Assembly: GCA_027459505.1 (NCBI GenBank)
Contig: DAIDIE010000031.1
Location: 62,001 to 126,000 of the forward strand
Origin: Acidobacteriota bacterium
GTDB taxonomy: Bacteria > Acidobacteriota > Terriglobia > Terriglobales > SCQP01
Length of the DNA stretch: 64,000 nucleotides
Direction: 5' to 3'
This document shows positions 43,763 to 52,850 of this stretch, in pieces (position 1 is the first letter of the stretch; each line of letters starts with the position of its first letter). The notes under the pieces are model-generated. The model ran no database searches. It saw only the letters and a list, made by a program, of their open reading frames with translations, and was not told where the DNA came from. Both the position numbers and the translations under genes were made by a program.

Positions 43763-44446
43763 TTAAGCCTTGTCCTGGTCGGAGGCGAAGTGATAGCCCA
43801 CACCGCGAATGGTGTGGATCAGCTTGCGGTCGTACCCCTCGTCGATCTTCTTGCGCAGGTAATTGATGTAAACGTCGACCACATTGGTCATCGTGTCAGA
43901 GGAAAGATTCCAGACGTGCTCGATGATCATGGCGCGCGTAACGTGCTTGGGCGCGTTCAGCATCAAGTATTCCAGCAGGGAGAACTCTTTGGGCGTGAGT
44001 TCGATTTTTTTACCGGCCCGGCGCACGGAGTGCTCGACCCGGTTCACTTCCAGGTCGGCACAACGCAAAACACTTTCCGAGCCGCGAGGGCCGCGGCGCA
44101 ACAAGGCGCGTACGCGAGCCGATAACTCGGAAAAAGAGAAGGGCTTGGTGAGGTAATCGTCCGCCCCCAAGTCCAGCACTTTCACGCGGTCTTCCACGCG
44201 GCTGCGTGCGGTCAGCACCAGGATCGGCAGTTGCGGTTTAATGGTGCGCAAATGCTGTAGCACCTCGACGCCACTGCTTTGGGGCAGGTTCAGGTCGAGA
44301 ATGAGCAGGTCGAAATCCTGCTCCTCGGCCAGCGTGCGGGCAAGCACGCCGTCTCCAGCGATCTCGACTTCGTAATGTTCCGCCTCTAAACCCTGACGCA
44401 GAAAGTTGGCCAGGGGGGAATCATCTTCGGCAACAAGTATGCGCAT
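43763..44446 (-). CDS. OmpR/PhoB-family response regulator
   Basis: Receiver domain with D8/D9-type acidic pair (ILVAEDDS), phosphoacceptor D51 (LLILDLNLP), Thr in VLTAR and Lys in TKPFSFSEL, then a winged-helix DNA-binding domain (ELTPKEFSLLEYLMLNAPKH, RGVGYHFA). ATG 44446 lies eight bases behind GAGG; GTG 44452 is the alternative. It leads the minus-strand run into the soluble kinase-like gene, three bases apart, so they probably form a cognate pair. Confidence 0.94.
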   Translation of the reverse strand: MRILVAEDDSPLANFLRQGLEAEHYEVEIAGDGVLARTLAEEQDFDLLILDLNLPQSSGVEVLQHLRTIKPQLPILVLTARSRVEDRVKVLDLGADDYLTKPFSFSELSARVRALLRRGPRGSESVLRCADLEVNRVEHSVRRAGKKIELTPKEFSLLEYLMLNAPKHVTRAMIIEHVWNLSSDTMTNVVDVYINYLRKKIDEGYDRKLIHTIRGVGYHFASDQDKA

Positions 44447-44573
44447 CCACACGTCCTCGAAATCGTAGTGGCTCCAGCGCTGAGATTCTACTTCATTTCC
44501 GCGGGCAAATGGAAATCAATGCGAAGCGAAAGCGCGGGGGTGCTCAGAACGGCAACCGTCTTTTGCGGCTGCA

Positions 44574-45842
44574 TTATGCCGGCCCAGCCTCCAGGCCGCC
44601 GGCACTTGCCGGGGCGGGTAGCAGCATGATCCCGATTGCGGCAACAGCGGCCAGCACGGAAGCTGTTCCAAAGACCAGTGTTGGGCTCGTGCGAGCCCAG
44701 AACATCCCAGCCAAAATGCTGGAGACCAGAGCGGTTGTGCCCGTCAATGCCGACACCAAGCCGAAAGTGCGCCCTCGCATCTCGCGCGGCGTGAGGTCGG
44801 CCACCAAGGCGCTGCGCGCCCCTTGCGTCATCGCGTGGTAAATCCCATAGCCGGCGAACAGCGGCCACACCATTACGCTGGAATGGACCAAAGCAAAGCC
44901 AAGGTGCACGGCGGCGAACACCAGTAGGCCGAGGCCCAGCACCCACTTGCGCGCGATGCGATCGGAAATACGCCCCATGGGGAAGGATAGGCCCGCAAAC
45001 ACCACATTGAAGAGCAGTCCCAGAAGAGGCGCATCACGGGCCGGCGTACCCACCGTGTGCGCCCGCAATACCAAAAACATGTCGCTGAAGTTGGCCAGCC
45101 CGAAAAGCCCCAGGCTGAGCAGCAGTAGCGGTATGCCCGTGAGCTGTAGCACCGGCCGCCAGCCGGTTTGGCTCAACGGCGACCGGGGGAGCGCAGTCGT
45201 GGACGGCTTGGCTTTCGGCTGGCCCGTTCCCGTTTCACGAACCCCCAGGAGCACCACCGCCACCGTAAGCGCCCCGGGAATCGCCGCCATCCAGAACACT
45301 TGGCGAACGTTGTGATGGCCGCCCCAGAGAATAGCAAAGGCCAACGCCGGCCCGAGAATAGCGCCCACCGAGTCCATGGCTTGCCGCAAGCCGTAGGCGG
45401 CTCCCAGCTTGCCCGGATCGGCGGATTCGGAGATCATCACGTCGCGAGGAGCGCCGCGGATTCCTTTGCCGGTGCGGTCCAGGGCGCGCAATCCCAGCAC
45501 CTGAGACCAGTGCTGAGCAAACCCAAGCAGGGGTTTCACCGCATTGGCGAGAACGTAGCCGATAACAATGAGCGGCTTGCGGCGGCCGAAGCGATCCGCC
45601 AGGTACCCGCTGCCCAGCCGCACCAGGTTGGCCGCGCTTTCGGCAACTCCCTCAATCACGCCCAGCGCGCGCGGACCGGCGCCAATACTAGTCAGGAAAA
45701 ATGGCAGAACCCAATAGGCCATTTCGCTGGCAGTGTCGTTGAGCAACGAGGAAAGCCCCAGCAGTGGTACATTGCGCCGCAAGGGATTTGTCGCGCGTTG
45801 CTCCGGTCCGGAGTCTGCGGAGGTCACTTCGGATTCCTGCAT
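44574..45842 (-). CDS. MFS transporter
   Basis: A 422-residue protein with about twelve membrane helices in two halves. The loop GYLADRFGRRKPLIVIGY between helices 2 and 3 is the MFS signature, echoed by MGRISDRIARKWVLGLG in the second half. The substrate is not predictable; the RTGKGIRGAPRDVMI motif is common in a group of MFS proteins annotated as drug or tetracycline-resistance-like. It is not obviously linked to its neighbours. Confidence 0.9.
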   Translation of the reverse strand: MQESEVTSADSGPEQRATNPLRRNVPLLGLSSLLNDTASEMAYWVLPFFLTSIGAGPRALGVIEGVAESAANLVRLGSGYLADRFGRRKPLIVIGYVLANAVKPLLGFAQHWSQVLGLRALDRTGKGIRGAPRDVMISESADPGKLGAAYGLRQAMDSVGAILGPALAFAILWGGHHNVRQVFWMAAIPGALTVAVVLLGVRETGTGQPKAKPSTTALPRSPLSQTGWRPVLQLTGIPLLLLSLGLFGLANFSDMFLVLRAHTVGTPARDAPLLGLLFNVVFAGLSFPMGRISDRIARKWVLGLGLLVFAAVHLGFALVHSSVMVWPLFAGYGIYHAMTQGARSALVADLTPREMRGRTFGLVSALTGTTALVSSILAGMFWARTSPTLVFGTASVLAAVAAIGIMLLPAPASAGGLEAGPA

Positions 45843-45970
45843 CGGGTTTGCGAATACATTGCGGCGCGCCTGTCGCTATCCCGAGTTCCTCGCAAGAATA
45901 GGCTGCCGCACCGGTGAAGTTGGGCAGCCGCGCGAGACGACTCCTTGCCGGCAGGGACGGCGCCTGCAGC

Positions 45971-46813
45971 TTAGTCCAGGTAATCCAGTTTCGGCCGGTT
46001 GGGAATGATGCCTTGCTCAAAGCCCAACGTCAGCAAGCGCTCAATCGCCTGCTTATCGTCAGCCCCGTACTGCAACGTACGCTGGTTGACGTACATGCCG
46101 ACAAATTTGTCCGCCAGGGCCGGGTCCATGTCGCGGGCAAATTGGTGAGCGTAGGCCAGCGCCTCTTCCCGCTGCTCCAGGCCGTATTGAATGGAGGCGC
46201 GCAACAAACTGGAGAGGCGCTCCGCTAACGGCAGAGGCAGATCGCGCCGTACAACGTTGCCGCCTAACGGCAGCGGAAGCCCGGTTTCATCAAGCCACCA
46301 TTTTCCCAGATCGGCTACCTTGTGCAAGCCGGCGGCGGCGTAGGTGAGCTGGCCTTCATGGATCAGCAGTCCCGCGTCGACAGCGCCGTCGGCAACGGCG
46401 GCAATGATTTGATCAAAGGGCACAATGGTCGTCTTGGCCGATGGGGCATAAAGCCGTAGTACCAGCGCGGACGTGGTGCGCTCGCCCGCAATCGCAATGG
46501 TCTTGCCTTCCAGGGCTTCCGGAGTGACCGGCGCACGCGAGACGATGATCGGTCCGTAACCGTAGCCAACGCTTCCGCCATGATTGAGCAGGCGGTATTT
46601 GTCCTGCAAGTAGGGGTAGGCGTGGAAGCTCACCGCCGAGATCTCGAACTCGCCGTTCAGTGCACGGCGGTTTAGATCTTCAATATCCGACAGTACATGA
46701 ACGAATTTCAGCCCCTCGGTGTTGAGCTTATTGGTTGCGAGGGCATAAAACATGAACGCATCGTCCGAATCGGGACTGTGCGCCACTTTGATTTCTTGAA
46801 TACCGGATTGCAT
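45971..46813 (-). CDS. mqnD: Menaquinone biosynthesis enzyme of the futalosine route, MqnD-like
   Basis: Periplasmic-binding-protein fold enzyme with the family opening VAHSPDSDDAFMFYAL, then FEISAVSFHAYPYL, GYGYGPIIVSR and DAGLLIHEGQLTYA. This matches the MqnA/MqnD group; the pattern SPDSDDAFMFYAL and the length of 280 fit 1,4-dihydroxy-6-naphthoate synthase (MqnD) better than MqnA. ATG 46813 is preferred to GTG 46819. Presence of this route means the classical MenC step is probably not used for menaquinone here. The MqnA/MqnD assignment should be confirmed by phylogeny. Confidence 0.82.
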   Translation of the reverse strand: MQSGIQEIKVAHSPDSDDAFMFYALATNKLNTEGLKFVHVLSDIEDLNRRALNGEFEISAVSFHAYPYLQDKYRLLNHGGSVGYGYGPIIVSRAPVTPEALEGKTIAIAGERTTSALVLRLYAPSAKTTIVPFDQIIAAVADGAVDAGLLIHEGQLTYAAAGLHKVADLGKWWLDETGLPLPLGGNVVRRDLPLPLAERLSSLLRASIQYGLEQREEALAYAHQFARDMDPALADKFVGMYVNQRTLQYGADDKQAIERLLTLGFEQGIIPNRPKLDYLD

Positions 46814-46969
46814 AAACACGGGGCACGATGGCCGGCTGGCGGCGGGGTGTGCGGTCCACGGCGGCTAGTGAGAAGCGCGCGGTGGAGATGAATTACTAAG
46901 TTAGCACGGCGCATTTGAGGTGACAAGGTGACCGCGTTGTAGCGACGCACGGTGCGCCTCGCCGCACAG

Positions 46970-47002
46970 AAAAACGGCCGCGACTTGTGGTAGTCGCGGC
47001 CG
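46970..47002 (-). terminator. Terminator of the FecR-family gene
   Basis: On the minus strand CGGCCGCGAC and GTCGCGGCCG (46993-47002, 46975-46984) pair and are followed by TTTTT. Confidence 0.88.
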
Positions 47003-47033
47003 CCTGCGAAAGCAACGCGGTCAGTGCTTGGTC

Positions 47034-49463
47034 TCAGCGCCTCCCGTGACCCCAGTTGCCGTTGGGCGCTTGGCCACCTCCGCTATTAGAAGGCGGGGGC
47101 GAGTAGGAACGCTCTGGCGGCGAACTGGACGGGTGATAGCTGGGGGCTGGTGTGTAGCTGGAACTGGGCGTAGAGCTGTGGGCCGGCGGTGGCGAATAGC
47201 TCGGCCGCGAGTAATTGTGGTAGCTGGGGGCGCTCTGCCCTCCTGTGGTGCTCCCGGGCGCCCGGTAAACGGGAGCGTTATAGCCGCCTTGCTGGCCGCT
47301 TGGCGCTCGGCGGTAGACTGGGCCGCTTTCGTTCGCTCCGTTGTGCGCTTGTGCGCCGCTCGTCACGGGGTGATTTTCAAAGACCGGGTGATTTTGATAT
47401 ACCGGCGCCGTTGGCTGGTTGTGCCCGCTCGTAGTACGCGGCCAAGGGGCTGTCGCACTATTGGCGGCTTGACTGGCGCTGCTCAGCGGGTGGTTCTCCA
47501 TTTCAGAGCCGCTTGCGTTCACAAGTCCCCGGGCCCGCGAGAACGAGGAATGCCGGCTGTAGCTTGAAGTAGCCGGCGCTCCATAGACGGCGGCGCCCCC
47601 GCGTTCTCCACGGCCCGCTCCTGAAAAGTGGCGCCAACTACTGCTGCCAGAGTTTGCATGCGAACTGGAAGGCGCGTTGGTCCAGCTTCTCACGCCATTG
47701 CTTCGGATGTTTGTGCCGGGAACTCCGGCTGGAATTGCGCCGCCGGAAACCCGCTGATGCGCCCTTGGCCGCACTGCCTGCCCAAGCCCAGCCTGGCGAC
47801 GGGCCTGGGCGGCCGCCGCCGCAAGCGATTCACCGGTGCGCGATGAACTGCGGAAGCTCGTCCAGCCATTGTTGGTGCGCGCACGTGGGTTTGTGGATAT
47901 GCTCCGGATGCCGCGGCCAGCGGCAGCTATTGCAGGTCCGCTTCCGCGAGCGGCGATATGCTCCGGAGGAAGTCCCGATCGCAGTGCGCCCGAATTGCCG
48001 GCCACGCGGGTACGTAGCGGAGCAGTGGGCGTCAACGGAATATGGTGCGCGACCGTTGCGCGCGTGAGCGCCGCCTGCGCGGTCCGCAGGTTTGCTGGAG
48101 TGGCAATCCGGGCGGGCATGCGGTGTGTGAAGACCGGCACGCGCCCAAATCTCGGGTGTGGCGCCGCACCGTGCCCAGGCAGAGCGCTTAAACTGCGTGC
48201 CGTGGGAACGACCGGAGCGGTGCCGCGAATGAGATGCAGTGTTCCAGAGGGGCGTATGCGGCGTCCAAAGCGGTCCACGCGTCCATTCGCAAATTCGTTC
48301 GCGGAGACCGTTACAAAGCCCCGCCGCTGGCGGCCGACAATGACTGCGGAACCATGGCGCGGAACCATGTTTAGAGGCGTGACGTTGTTCACGTAGTTGA
48401 CGTAGGTTGTGTTGTAGGTGATGTAATTGTATTGCGAGTAGCCGTAGTAGGTGGCCCACGGCGATACCGGACACCAACTGATCCAGCCGCCCGGATTGAC
48501 AAAAATGGAAACGTAGGCTGGCGCCCAGACCGGAGATGCGCCCGGCCACCACACCCATCCGTAGCCTCCGGTGTAGAACCAGCGCCCGTAATGGTAGGGC
48601 GCCCACCCCCAGGGTTCATAGCTGACCCAGGTCCAGCCGTAGTAGGGCGTCCAGACCCAACGGCCAAAGTAATAAGGCGTCCAGTCGTCCACCACCACGG
48701 ACGGAGTCCAGCAGCGGCCGTAGTTGGGCACGTAAACCCAATGACCGTAGGCGTCCAGATCATCGCCGCCATCAATCCTTGGGCTGATATAACGATAAGC
48801 GCGCGCGTCTTCAATGCGATGCTCGCGTTGATTCACCCAAGCATCCCAATCGTCCCGGCGAGGCGCTTCGACAATGCGGAAAAGCGGGTGAGTGGAACCT
48901 TGCACCTGAATCTGGTGCCCCGACTTCACCTGGGTGTGCCCGTCAGGCGTAAACACTTCGGCCCGGCCCTTCCAGACAATGGCGCTAGTCGCGTCCGCTT
49001 TAACCACGTCGATACGAATGATGCCGCTATGCACCGGACGCACGCTCATGTTGGGAGTGTCAAACTCCATGTCAAGGAAATGCTTGCCACGGGTAGTCAC
49101 GCTCAGGGTGCCACTGATCATTTGGGCTTGAAACTCACGTCCTTCATAGGACTCGATTTTCAGGTCCGTGCCAGAGGCTAGGCGCAGCACGTCAACAGCA
49201 TCTAGTTCCAGCTCAGCCCGGCCCTGCCCGGCGACGTAGACCTCATCTCCGGGAACCAAAGAGGTGTTGAGTGAGGCATTGGCCCATGTTCCCGCTCGTT
49301 TCAGACTGAGGGTGCCCTCGATGAGGCTGACGCGCACTACACCAGGACCGTCGCTGGCGTGAGCCAAACCCGTCAATGCTAGCAGCGCGCTCACAATGAA
49401 CGCGGCTTTGACGCGAAACCCGCCTGCGAATGCCCGTTTGATGTTGATGAAAATCGAGTTCAT
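47034..49463 (-). CDS. Large FecR-domain surface protein with Trp/Tyr-rich (DUF6600-like) repeats and low-complexity tail
   Basis: A signal peptide (~16-37) is followed by a FecR-type beta domain (~40-190). A Trp/Tyr/Pro-rich region of about 245-350 with repeats of the form YGxxWxPxxxxxWxPYxxGxWxWxPYYGWTWV and EPWGWAPYHYGRW recalls the DUF6600 motif. The remaining ~450 residues are low complexity (Ser, Gly, Pro, Asn, His) with blocks such as NHPVFENHPV and a Pro/Ser tail. GAGGAGG precedes ATG 49463. No sigma/anti-sigma partner is nearby, so FecR here probably serves structure rather than signalling. Confidence 0.9.
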   Translation of the reverse strand: MNSIFINIKRAFAGGFRVKAAFIVSALLALTGLAHASDGPGVVRVSLIEGTLSLKRAGTWANASLNTSLVPGDEVYVAGQGRAELELDAVDVLRLASGTDLKIESYEGREFQAQMISGTLSVTTRGKHFLDMEFDTPNMSVRPVHSGIIRIDVVKADATSAIVWKGRAEVFTPDGHTQVKSGHQIQVQGSTHPLFRIVEAPRRDDWDAWVNQREHRIEDARAYRYISPRIDGGDDLDAYGHWVYVPNYGRCWTPSVVVDDWTPYYFGRWVWTPYYGWTWVSYEPWGWAPYHYGRWFYTGGYGWVWWPGASPVWAPAYVSIFVNPGGWISWCPVSPWATYYGYSQYNYITYNTTYVNYVNNVTPLNMVPRHGSAVIVGRQRRGFVTVSANEFANGRVDRFGRRIRPSGTLHLIRGTAPVVPTARSLSALPGHGAAPHPRFGRVPVFTHRMPARIATPANLRTAQAALTRATVAHHIPLTPTAPLRTRVAGNSGALRSGLPPEHIAARGSGPAIAAAGRGIRSISTNPRARTNNGWTSFRSSSRTGESLAAAAAQARRQAGLGQAVRPRAHQRVSGGAIPAGVPGTNIRSNGVRSWTNAPSSSHANSGSSSWRHFSGAGRGERGGAAVYGAPATSSYSRHSSFSRARGLVNASGSEMENHPLSSASQAANSATAPWPRTTSGHNQPTAPVYQNHPVFENHPVTSGAQAHNGANESGPVYRRAPSGQQGGYNAPVYRAPGSTTGGQSAPSYHNYSRPSYSPPPAHSSTPSSSYTPAPSYHPSSSPPERSYSPPPSNSGGGQAPNGNWGHGRR

Positions 49464-49563
49464 GGCCGCCCTCCTCTGGGCCGGGAAGAAAAACTTGCCC
49501 CGTAGGGATGGATTGGTCCCCCGCCTTGCGGGTTACATACCTCAACGTTTTTCCCCAATAAAA

Positions 49564-49596
49564 GCGAAAAGGAGGGGCCAGCGGCGCCCCTCCTTC
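49564..49596 (-). terminator. Terminator of the GSLPPGL-repeat gene
   Basis: On the minus strand GAAGGAGGGGC and GCCCCTCCTT pair around GCCGCTG, followed by TTCGCTTTTATT, 25 bases after the stop. Confidence 0.8.
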
Positions 49597-49621
49597 ATAA
49601 ACGGCTGATTTGACCACATGC

Positions 49622-50317
49622 TTAGTCGTCGTGATCGCGGCCACGGCCATGATGTTTTCCCCACGCGCGGCCTCGATTCCAACGGCCGCCATTTTCACGG
49701 CCATCATCGCCGGAACGCCAGCCGCCATGGTCATCGTCTTCACGCTCACGCCCCCAGCGGCCGCGGTTATCCTCACCCCGGCCGTTCCACACCGGGTATT
49801 GGCCGTTTGGACTGCCGATCACCGGATACTGTCCGCCAGGCAAGGGAAGACGGTTGATGATGGGACCGATTTCATAAGGCGACCCGTAGCCGGGCCGACC
49901 TGATCGAGGCCCACGGCCGCCCCAATCGTATCCTCCTTCGCGTCGCGCTAGCCCCGGAGGCAAGCTGCCGCGCTCACGCAGTTGTTTTTCCAGCCCAGGA
50001 GGTAACGAGCCACGCTCCATAAGTTGCCGTTGCAGCCCTGGGGGGAGATTGCCTCCAGGGATCCAACTGGATGGTGAAATCCACCCGCCGAGTATGTTCC
50101 CAATCGTGGAGAGTATCGGGCCACGTCGGGAAACCGTGCTGGCCACCGGAAAACCGTTGCCGCTCGGGTACGGAAGTCCTGGCAGCGCATATCCAGAGCG
50201 AGTGTTGGCCTGAGGCACCATGGGCCGGATAGGGTTCAACAGCGCTGGGTCGCGAAAAGCAGCCAAGCCTCCTACCAGCCCAACCAGTCCCAAAGCGATC
50301 ATAAGTTTCTGCAGCAT
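49622..50317 (-). CDS. Secreted GSLPPGL-repeat protein with charged Gly/Arg/Asp tail
   Basis: A signal peptide is followed by a Pro/Gly-rich body with three short tandem units of the form (G)(N/S)LPPGL-x-(R/K)-QL-x-ERG (residues ~93-131) and a tail rich in Arg, Gly, Asp and His (GRWGREREDDDHGGWRSGD). GGAGGTTGCC places the start at ATG 50317. It precedes the FecR-family gene on the same strand, separated by a terminator. No enzyme motif is present; a structural or metal/ion-binding extracellular role is plausible but unproven. Confidence 0.78.
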   Translation of the reverse strand: MLQKLMIALGLVGLVGGLAAFRDPALLNPIRPMVPQANTRSGYALPGLPYPSGNGFPVASTVSRRGPILSTIGNILGGWISPSSWIPGGNLPPGLQRQLMERGSLPPGLEKQLRERGSLPPGLARREGGYDWGGRGPRSGRPGYGSPYEIGPIINRLPLPGGQYPVIGSPNGQYPVWNGRGEDNRGRWGREREDDDHGGWRSGDDGRENGGRWNRGRAWGKHHGRGRDHDD

Positions 50318-50427
50318 GGCAACCTCCTGCACAAGTGCTGCTTGCAGGTAGCCTGCCGAATCCGTATCTATAGGAAAACACGGAACTTCCCTGACGAAGG
50401 GAATGCCCGTACACGGCAATTATTTCG

Positions 50428-50757
50428 TTATTGCGGCAGGTTTGAGGAGGAGGACTGATTCAAAAGATATTGCTGCACCACTGCAATAAGCTGGTCCACT
50501 CGTTCCACCAGAACCCCGAGCCGTTGCTCCGCATTGGCTTGAATCCCGGCGGCGGCGCGCTGTTCGGCGCTTACCGAGCGGATTTCTTCTGAAAGCGCGG
50601 TCTGAACATCACTGATGGCCCGCGATGTGGTTACCAATGCCAGCACTGCTTCACGCAGGTTTGCAATTGTGCCTTGTGCCTGCTGCAGTTCGGCGGCAAA
50701 TTGCGACTGTTGTTCCAGTAAAAACTGAAGTGTTTTGGCCATCTCTTCCGGTGTCAT
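50428..50757 (-). CDS. Coiled-coil protein of unknown function
   Basis: A 109-residue protein starting MTPEEMAKTLQFLLEQQSQF with heptad-like Leu/Ala/Gln spacing throughout, so it is probably one long helix or coiled coil. ATG 50757 has AAAGGGAAAAG upstream; the frame runs further left but those residues are not helical. Its start overlaps the galE stop by four bases (ATGA), so the two are translated together. This N-terminal pattern is one I associate with acidobacterial genomes; function unknown. Confidence 0.78.
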   Translation of the reverse strand: MTPEEMAKTLQFLLEQQSQFAAELQQAQGTIANLREAVLALVTTSRAISDVQTALSEEIRSVSAEQRAAAGIQANAEQRLGVLVERVDQLIAVVQQYLLNQSSSSNLPQ

Positions 50758-51770
50758 GGCTTTTCCCTTTGGGTGAGCTCTGAATGCCGTACTTTCCACG
50801 CCCAGGCCGAGGCGATGATCGCCTCCAGATCGGCATCACGGGGGCGCCATCCCGCCTGGAGCATTTTCTCGGCGCTGGCCACCAGGCGGGCGGGATCACC
50901 GGGGCGCCGGGGCGCCTGCTGGACGGGGATGCGTCTGCCGCACACCCGCTCCGCCGTCTCAATCACTTCTCGCACCGAAAAGCCACGTCCATTGCCCAGA
51001 TTGAACGCACGGCTCGCTAGGGAAGGAATGTGTCCGGGCTCGGCGGCGCCTTCCTTGCCGAGCAGGTCGAGCGCCAGTACGTGCGCCTCGGCCAGGTCCC
51101 GAACATGAATATAGTCGCGCACGCAGGTGCCGTCCGGTGTGTCGTAGTCGCTGCCGAAAACCGAAATGTGCGGGCGCTCGCCGCTGGCGGCCTGCAGCAC
51201 CAGTGGGATCAGGTGACTCTCTGGCTGGTGGCGTTCGCCACAACGCTCGGTGGCGCCGGCGGCATTGAAGTAACGAAGAGCGAAGTAACGCAGTCCGCGG
51301 CTGCTGTACCAGGCCAACGCCTGTTCCAACATGAGCTTGCTCAATCCGTAGGGATTGACAGGCACCGTGCGGGCCGTTTCTGTGAGCGGAACACTTTCCG
51401 GAGCGCCATACACCGCCGCGGTGGAGGAGAGGACAAATCGTTGCACTCCCACTTCATCCATGACCTGCAATAACGTCAGCGGCCGGGAAAAATTGTTTTC
51501 CAAATACTTCAGAGGGTCCTGCATGGACTCGCCCACTTCAATGTAGGCGGCCATGTGGATCACTCCGTCGATTTGCATTTCGGGGAGGATGCGATGCAGC
51601 AGCGTGGCATCGCCAACGTCTCCCTCGACAAATGCGGCTTCAGGATGAACGCTGTCCCGGTAGCCATGGCAGAGGTTGTCGAGCACCACCACGCGATGAC
51701 CATGCGCTAATAGCGTTTCGGTCATCACACTGCCAATATAACCGGCCCCTCCCGTGACGAGGATAGACAT
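50754..51770 (-). CDS. galE: UDP-glucose 4-epimerase
   Basis: SDR-family NAD-dependent epimerase interconverting UDP-glucose and UDP-galactose for polysaccharides. The NAD-binding GGAGYIGS is at 7-14, VLDNLCHG follows, the catalytic Y141xxxK145 is in NPYGLSK, and SSTAAVYG and RDYIHVRDLA are conserved. ATG 51770 gives the canonical MSILVTGGAGY start; ATG 51800 with an adjacent AAGGAGG would add ten residues and is a real alternative. It overlaps the coiled-coil gene by four bases. Confidence 0.95.
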   Translation of the reverse strand: MSILVTGGAGYIGSVMTETLLAHGHRVVVLDNLCHGYRDSVHPEAAFVEGDVGDATLLHRILPEMQIDGVIHMAAYIEVGESMQDPLKYLENNFSRPLTLLQVMDEVGVQRFVLSSTAAVYGAPESVPLTETARTVPVNPYGLSKLMLEQALAWYSSRGLRYFALRYFNAAGATERCGERHQPESHLIPLVLQAASGERPHISVFGSDYDTPDGTCVRDYIHVRDLAEAHVLALDLLGKEGAAEPGHIPSLASRAFNLGNGRGFSVREVIETAERVCGRRIPVQQAPRRPGDPARLVASAEKMLQAGWRPRDADLEAIIASAWAWKVRHSELTQREKP

Positions 51771-51849
51771 GCCTTTAAGCATAGCGTGGACGGCGGTCAT
51801 TCCTCCTTGCTGCGAAAAGGGGAGAATTGTGGGCCGCCAGCGCGGTTTC

Positions 51850-52485
51850 TCATGCGCCCGTCGTCGCGGGAGGCTGAGGCAATATCAGCATGGCAAGAAA
51901 GCCGAACAACATGAGGAACAGGGCAATTTCCGGTCTCAAGGCCATGTCCTCGCTCATGGAAGAGGCGAGTTGCGCCAGCCCATGAAAGCTGAAGTGCGAT
52001 TGCGCCTGCTGCACGACCTGCGCGATTTCCTGGTGGACCACCCGCGTCAGCCACCAGCTGGCCAGAATGGCGTAGGCGGAGCAGACCGTTCCTCCAATAG
52101 CAAACGCCGTGACAAGCCTGAATTTGCGAAACAGTTCAAGCAAGAGCACGGCAAAACTGAACGCGGCACTGAGCATGACTGCCGCGGGAATCAGAAGCGC
52201 CAGCACAAACGCCGCCGGAACATGGCCGCCCTGTCCGGTATGCGTGCTCAACTCCCGGCGGATCCGCACAATCCTGTGCAGGGTGTGCGCGAGCGACGGC
52301 TGAGTGTGCGCTGATCCGTGCTGAAATGCGGTCAGCAGGCTGGCGTGTACCAGCCGTTCCGGAGTCCAGGTTTGCTGCGTCATCATGGGAGCCATTAACG
52401 TCAAAGCGGGCAGGAATACCGCAATTACCCCCAGCCATGGCGCCAGCAAGCGTAACCAGCCTTCGATCGTTCTTCCCGTTGACAT
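51850..52485 (-). CDS. Membrane protein of unknown function
   Basis: About 211 residues with four hydrophobic segments (near 12-32, 90-115, 125-150 and 185-205) and basic inter-helix loops; a soluble loop (HTQPSLAHTLHRIVRIRREL) lies between the first two. No family signature is recognisable. ATG 52485 or 52497 could start it; neither has a strong ribosome site. It is the last gene before the galE block and is followed upstream by a terminator. Confidence 0.65.
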   Translation of the reverse strand: MSTGRTIEGWLRLLAPWLGVIAVFLPALTLMAPMMTQQTWTPERLVHASLLTAFQHGSAHTQPSLAHTLHRIVRIRRELSTHTGQGGHVPAAFVLALLIPAAVMLSAAFSFAVLLLELFRKFRLVTAFAIGGTVCSAYAILASWWLTRVVHQEIAQVVQQAQSHFSFHGLAQLASSMSEDMALRPEIALFLMLFGFLAMLILPQPPATTGA

Positions 52486-52567
52486 GGCGTTAATCATCGC
52501 ATGAGAGCTCGATCGGGGCGTAGCAACGCGCACGGTCAGCAAGCGGCCAGATTCGCACCGGCAAAAC

Positions 52568-52603
52568 AAAAAAACCCCAAAGCAAGTCGCTTTGGGGTTT
52601 TTT
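52568..52603. terminator. Bidirectional terminator
   Basis: AAAAACCCCAAAGC / GCTTTGGGGTTTTT (52570-52583 and 52589-52602) with flanking A and T runs. It ends the small coiled-coil gene on the minus strand. Confidence 0.88.
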
Positions 52604-52652
52604 AGGGCGAGGCGCCCGCCGGAATTCCGGCACTGATCCCGCTAGACGGCGC

Positions 52653-52850
52653 TCATGCCGCTTGTTTTTGCAAATTGCGGATCTTCAATAGTTCGCGGCG
52701 CGCTTCGTCGAGCGTCTTCATGGCCTGTTCCAGTTTTCTTTCCGCCTCCTGCCGCCGCTGGATCGAGTACACGTGGCGGGCGAGTTCGATCTGCAGTGCT
52801 TCCACCTTGCGAAAGGCGGAGCGGTAAGCTCGTTCTTGCTGTGTTTCCAT
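52653..52850 (-). CDS. Small coiled-coil protein
   Basis: A 65-residue, highly charged helix (METQQERAYRSAFRKVEAL ... AMKTLDEARRELLKIRN) with Lys/Arg/Glu/Gln heptads. ATG 52850 is chosen because the frame further left is Cys/Arg-rich and unlike the rest; AAGAAGCGAG lies upstream. A terminator follows. Function unknown. Confidence 0.65.
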   Translation of the reverse strand: METQQERAYRSAFRKVEALQIELARHVYSIQRRQEAERKLEQAMKTLDEARRELLKIRNLQKQAA

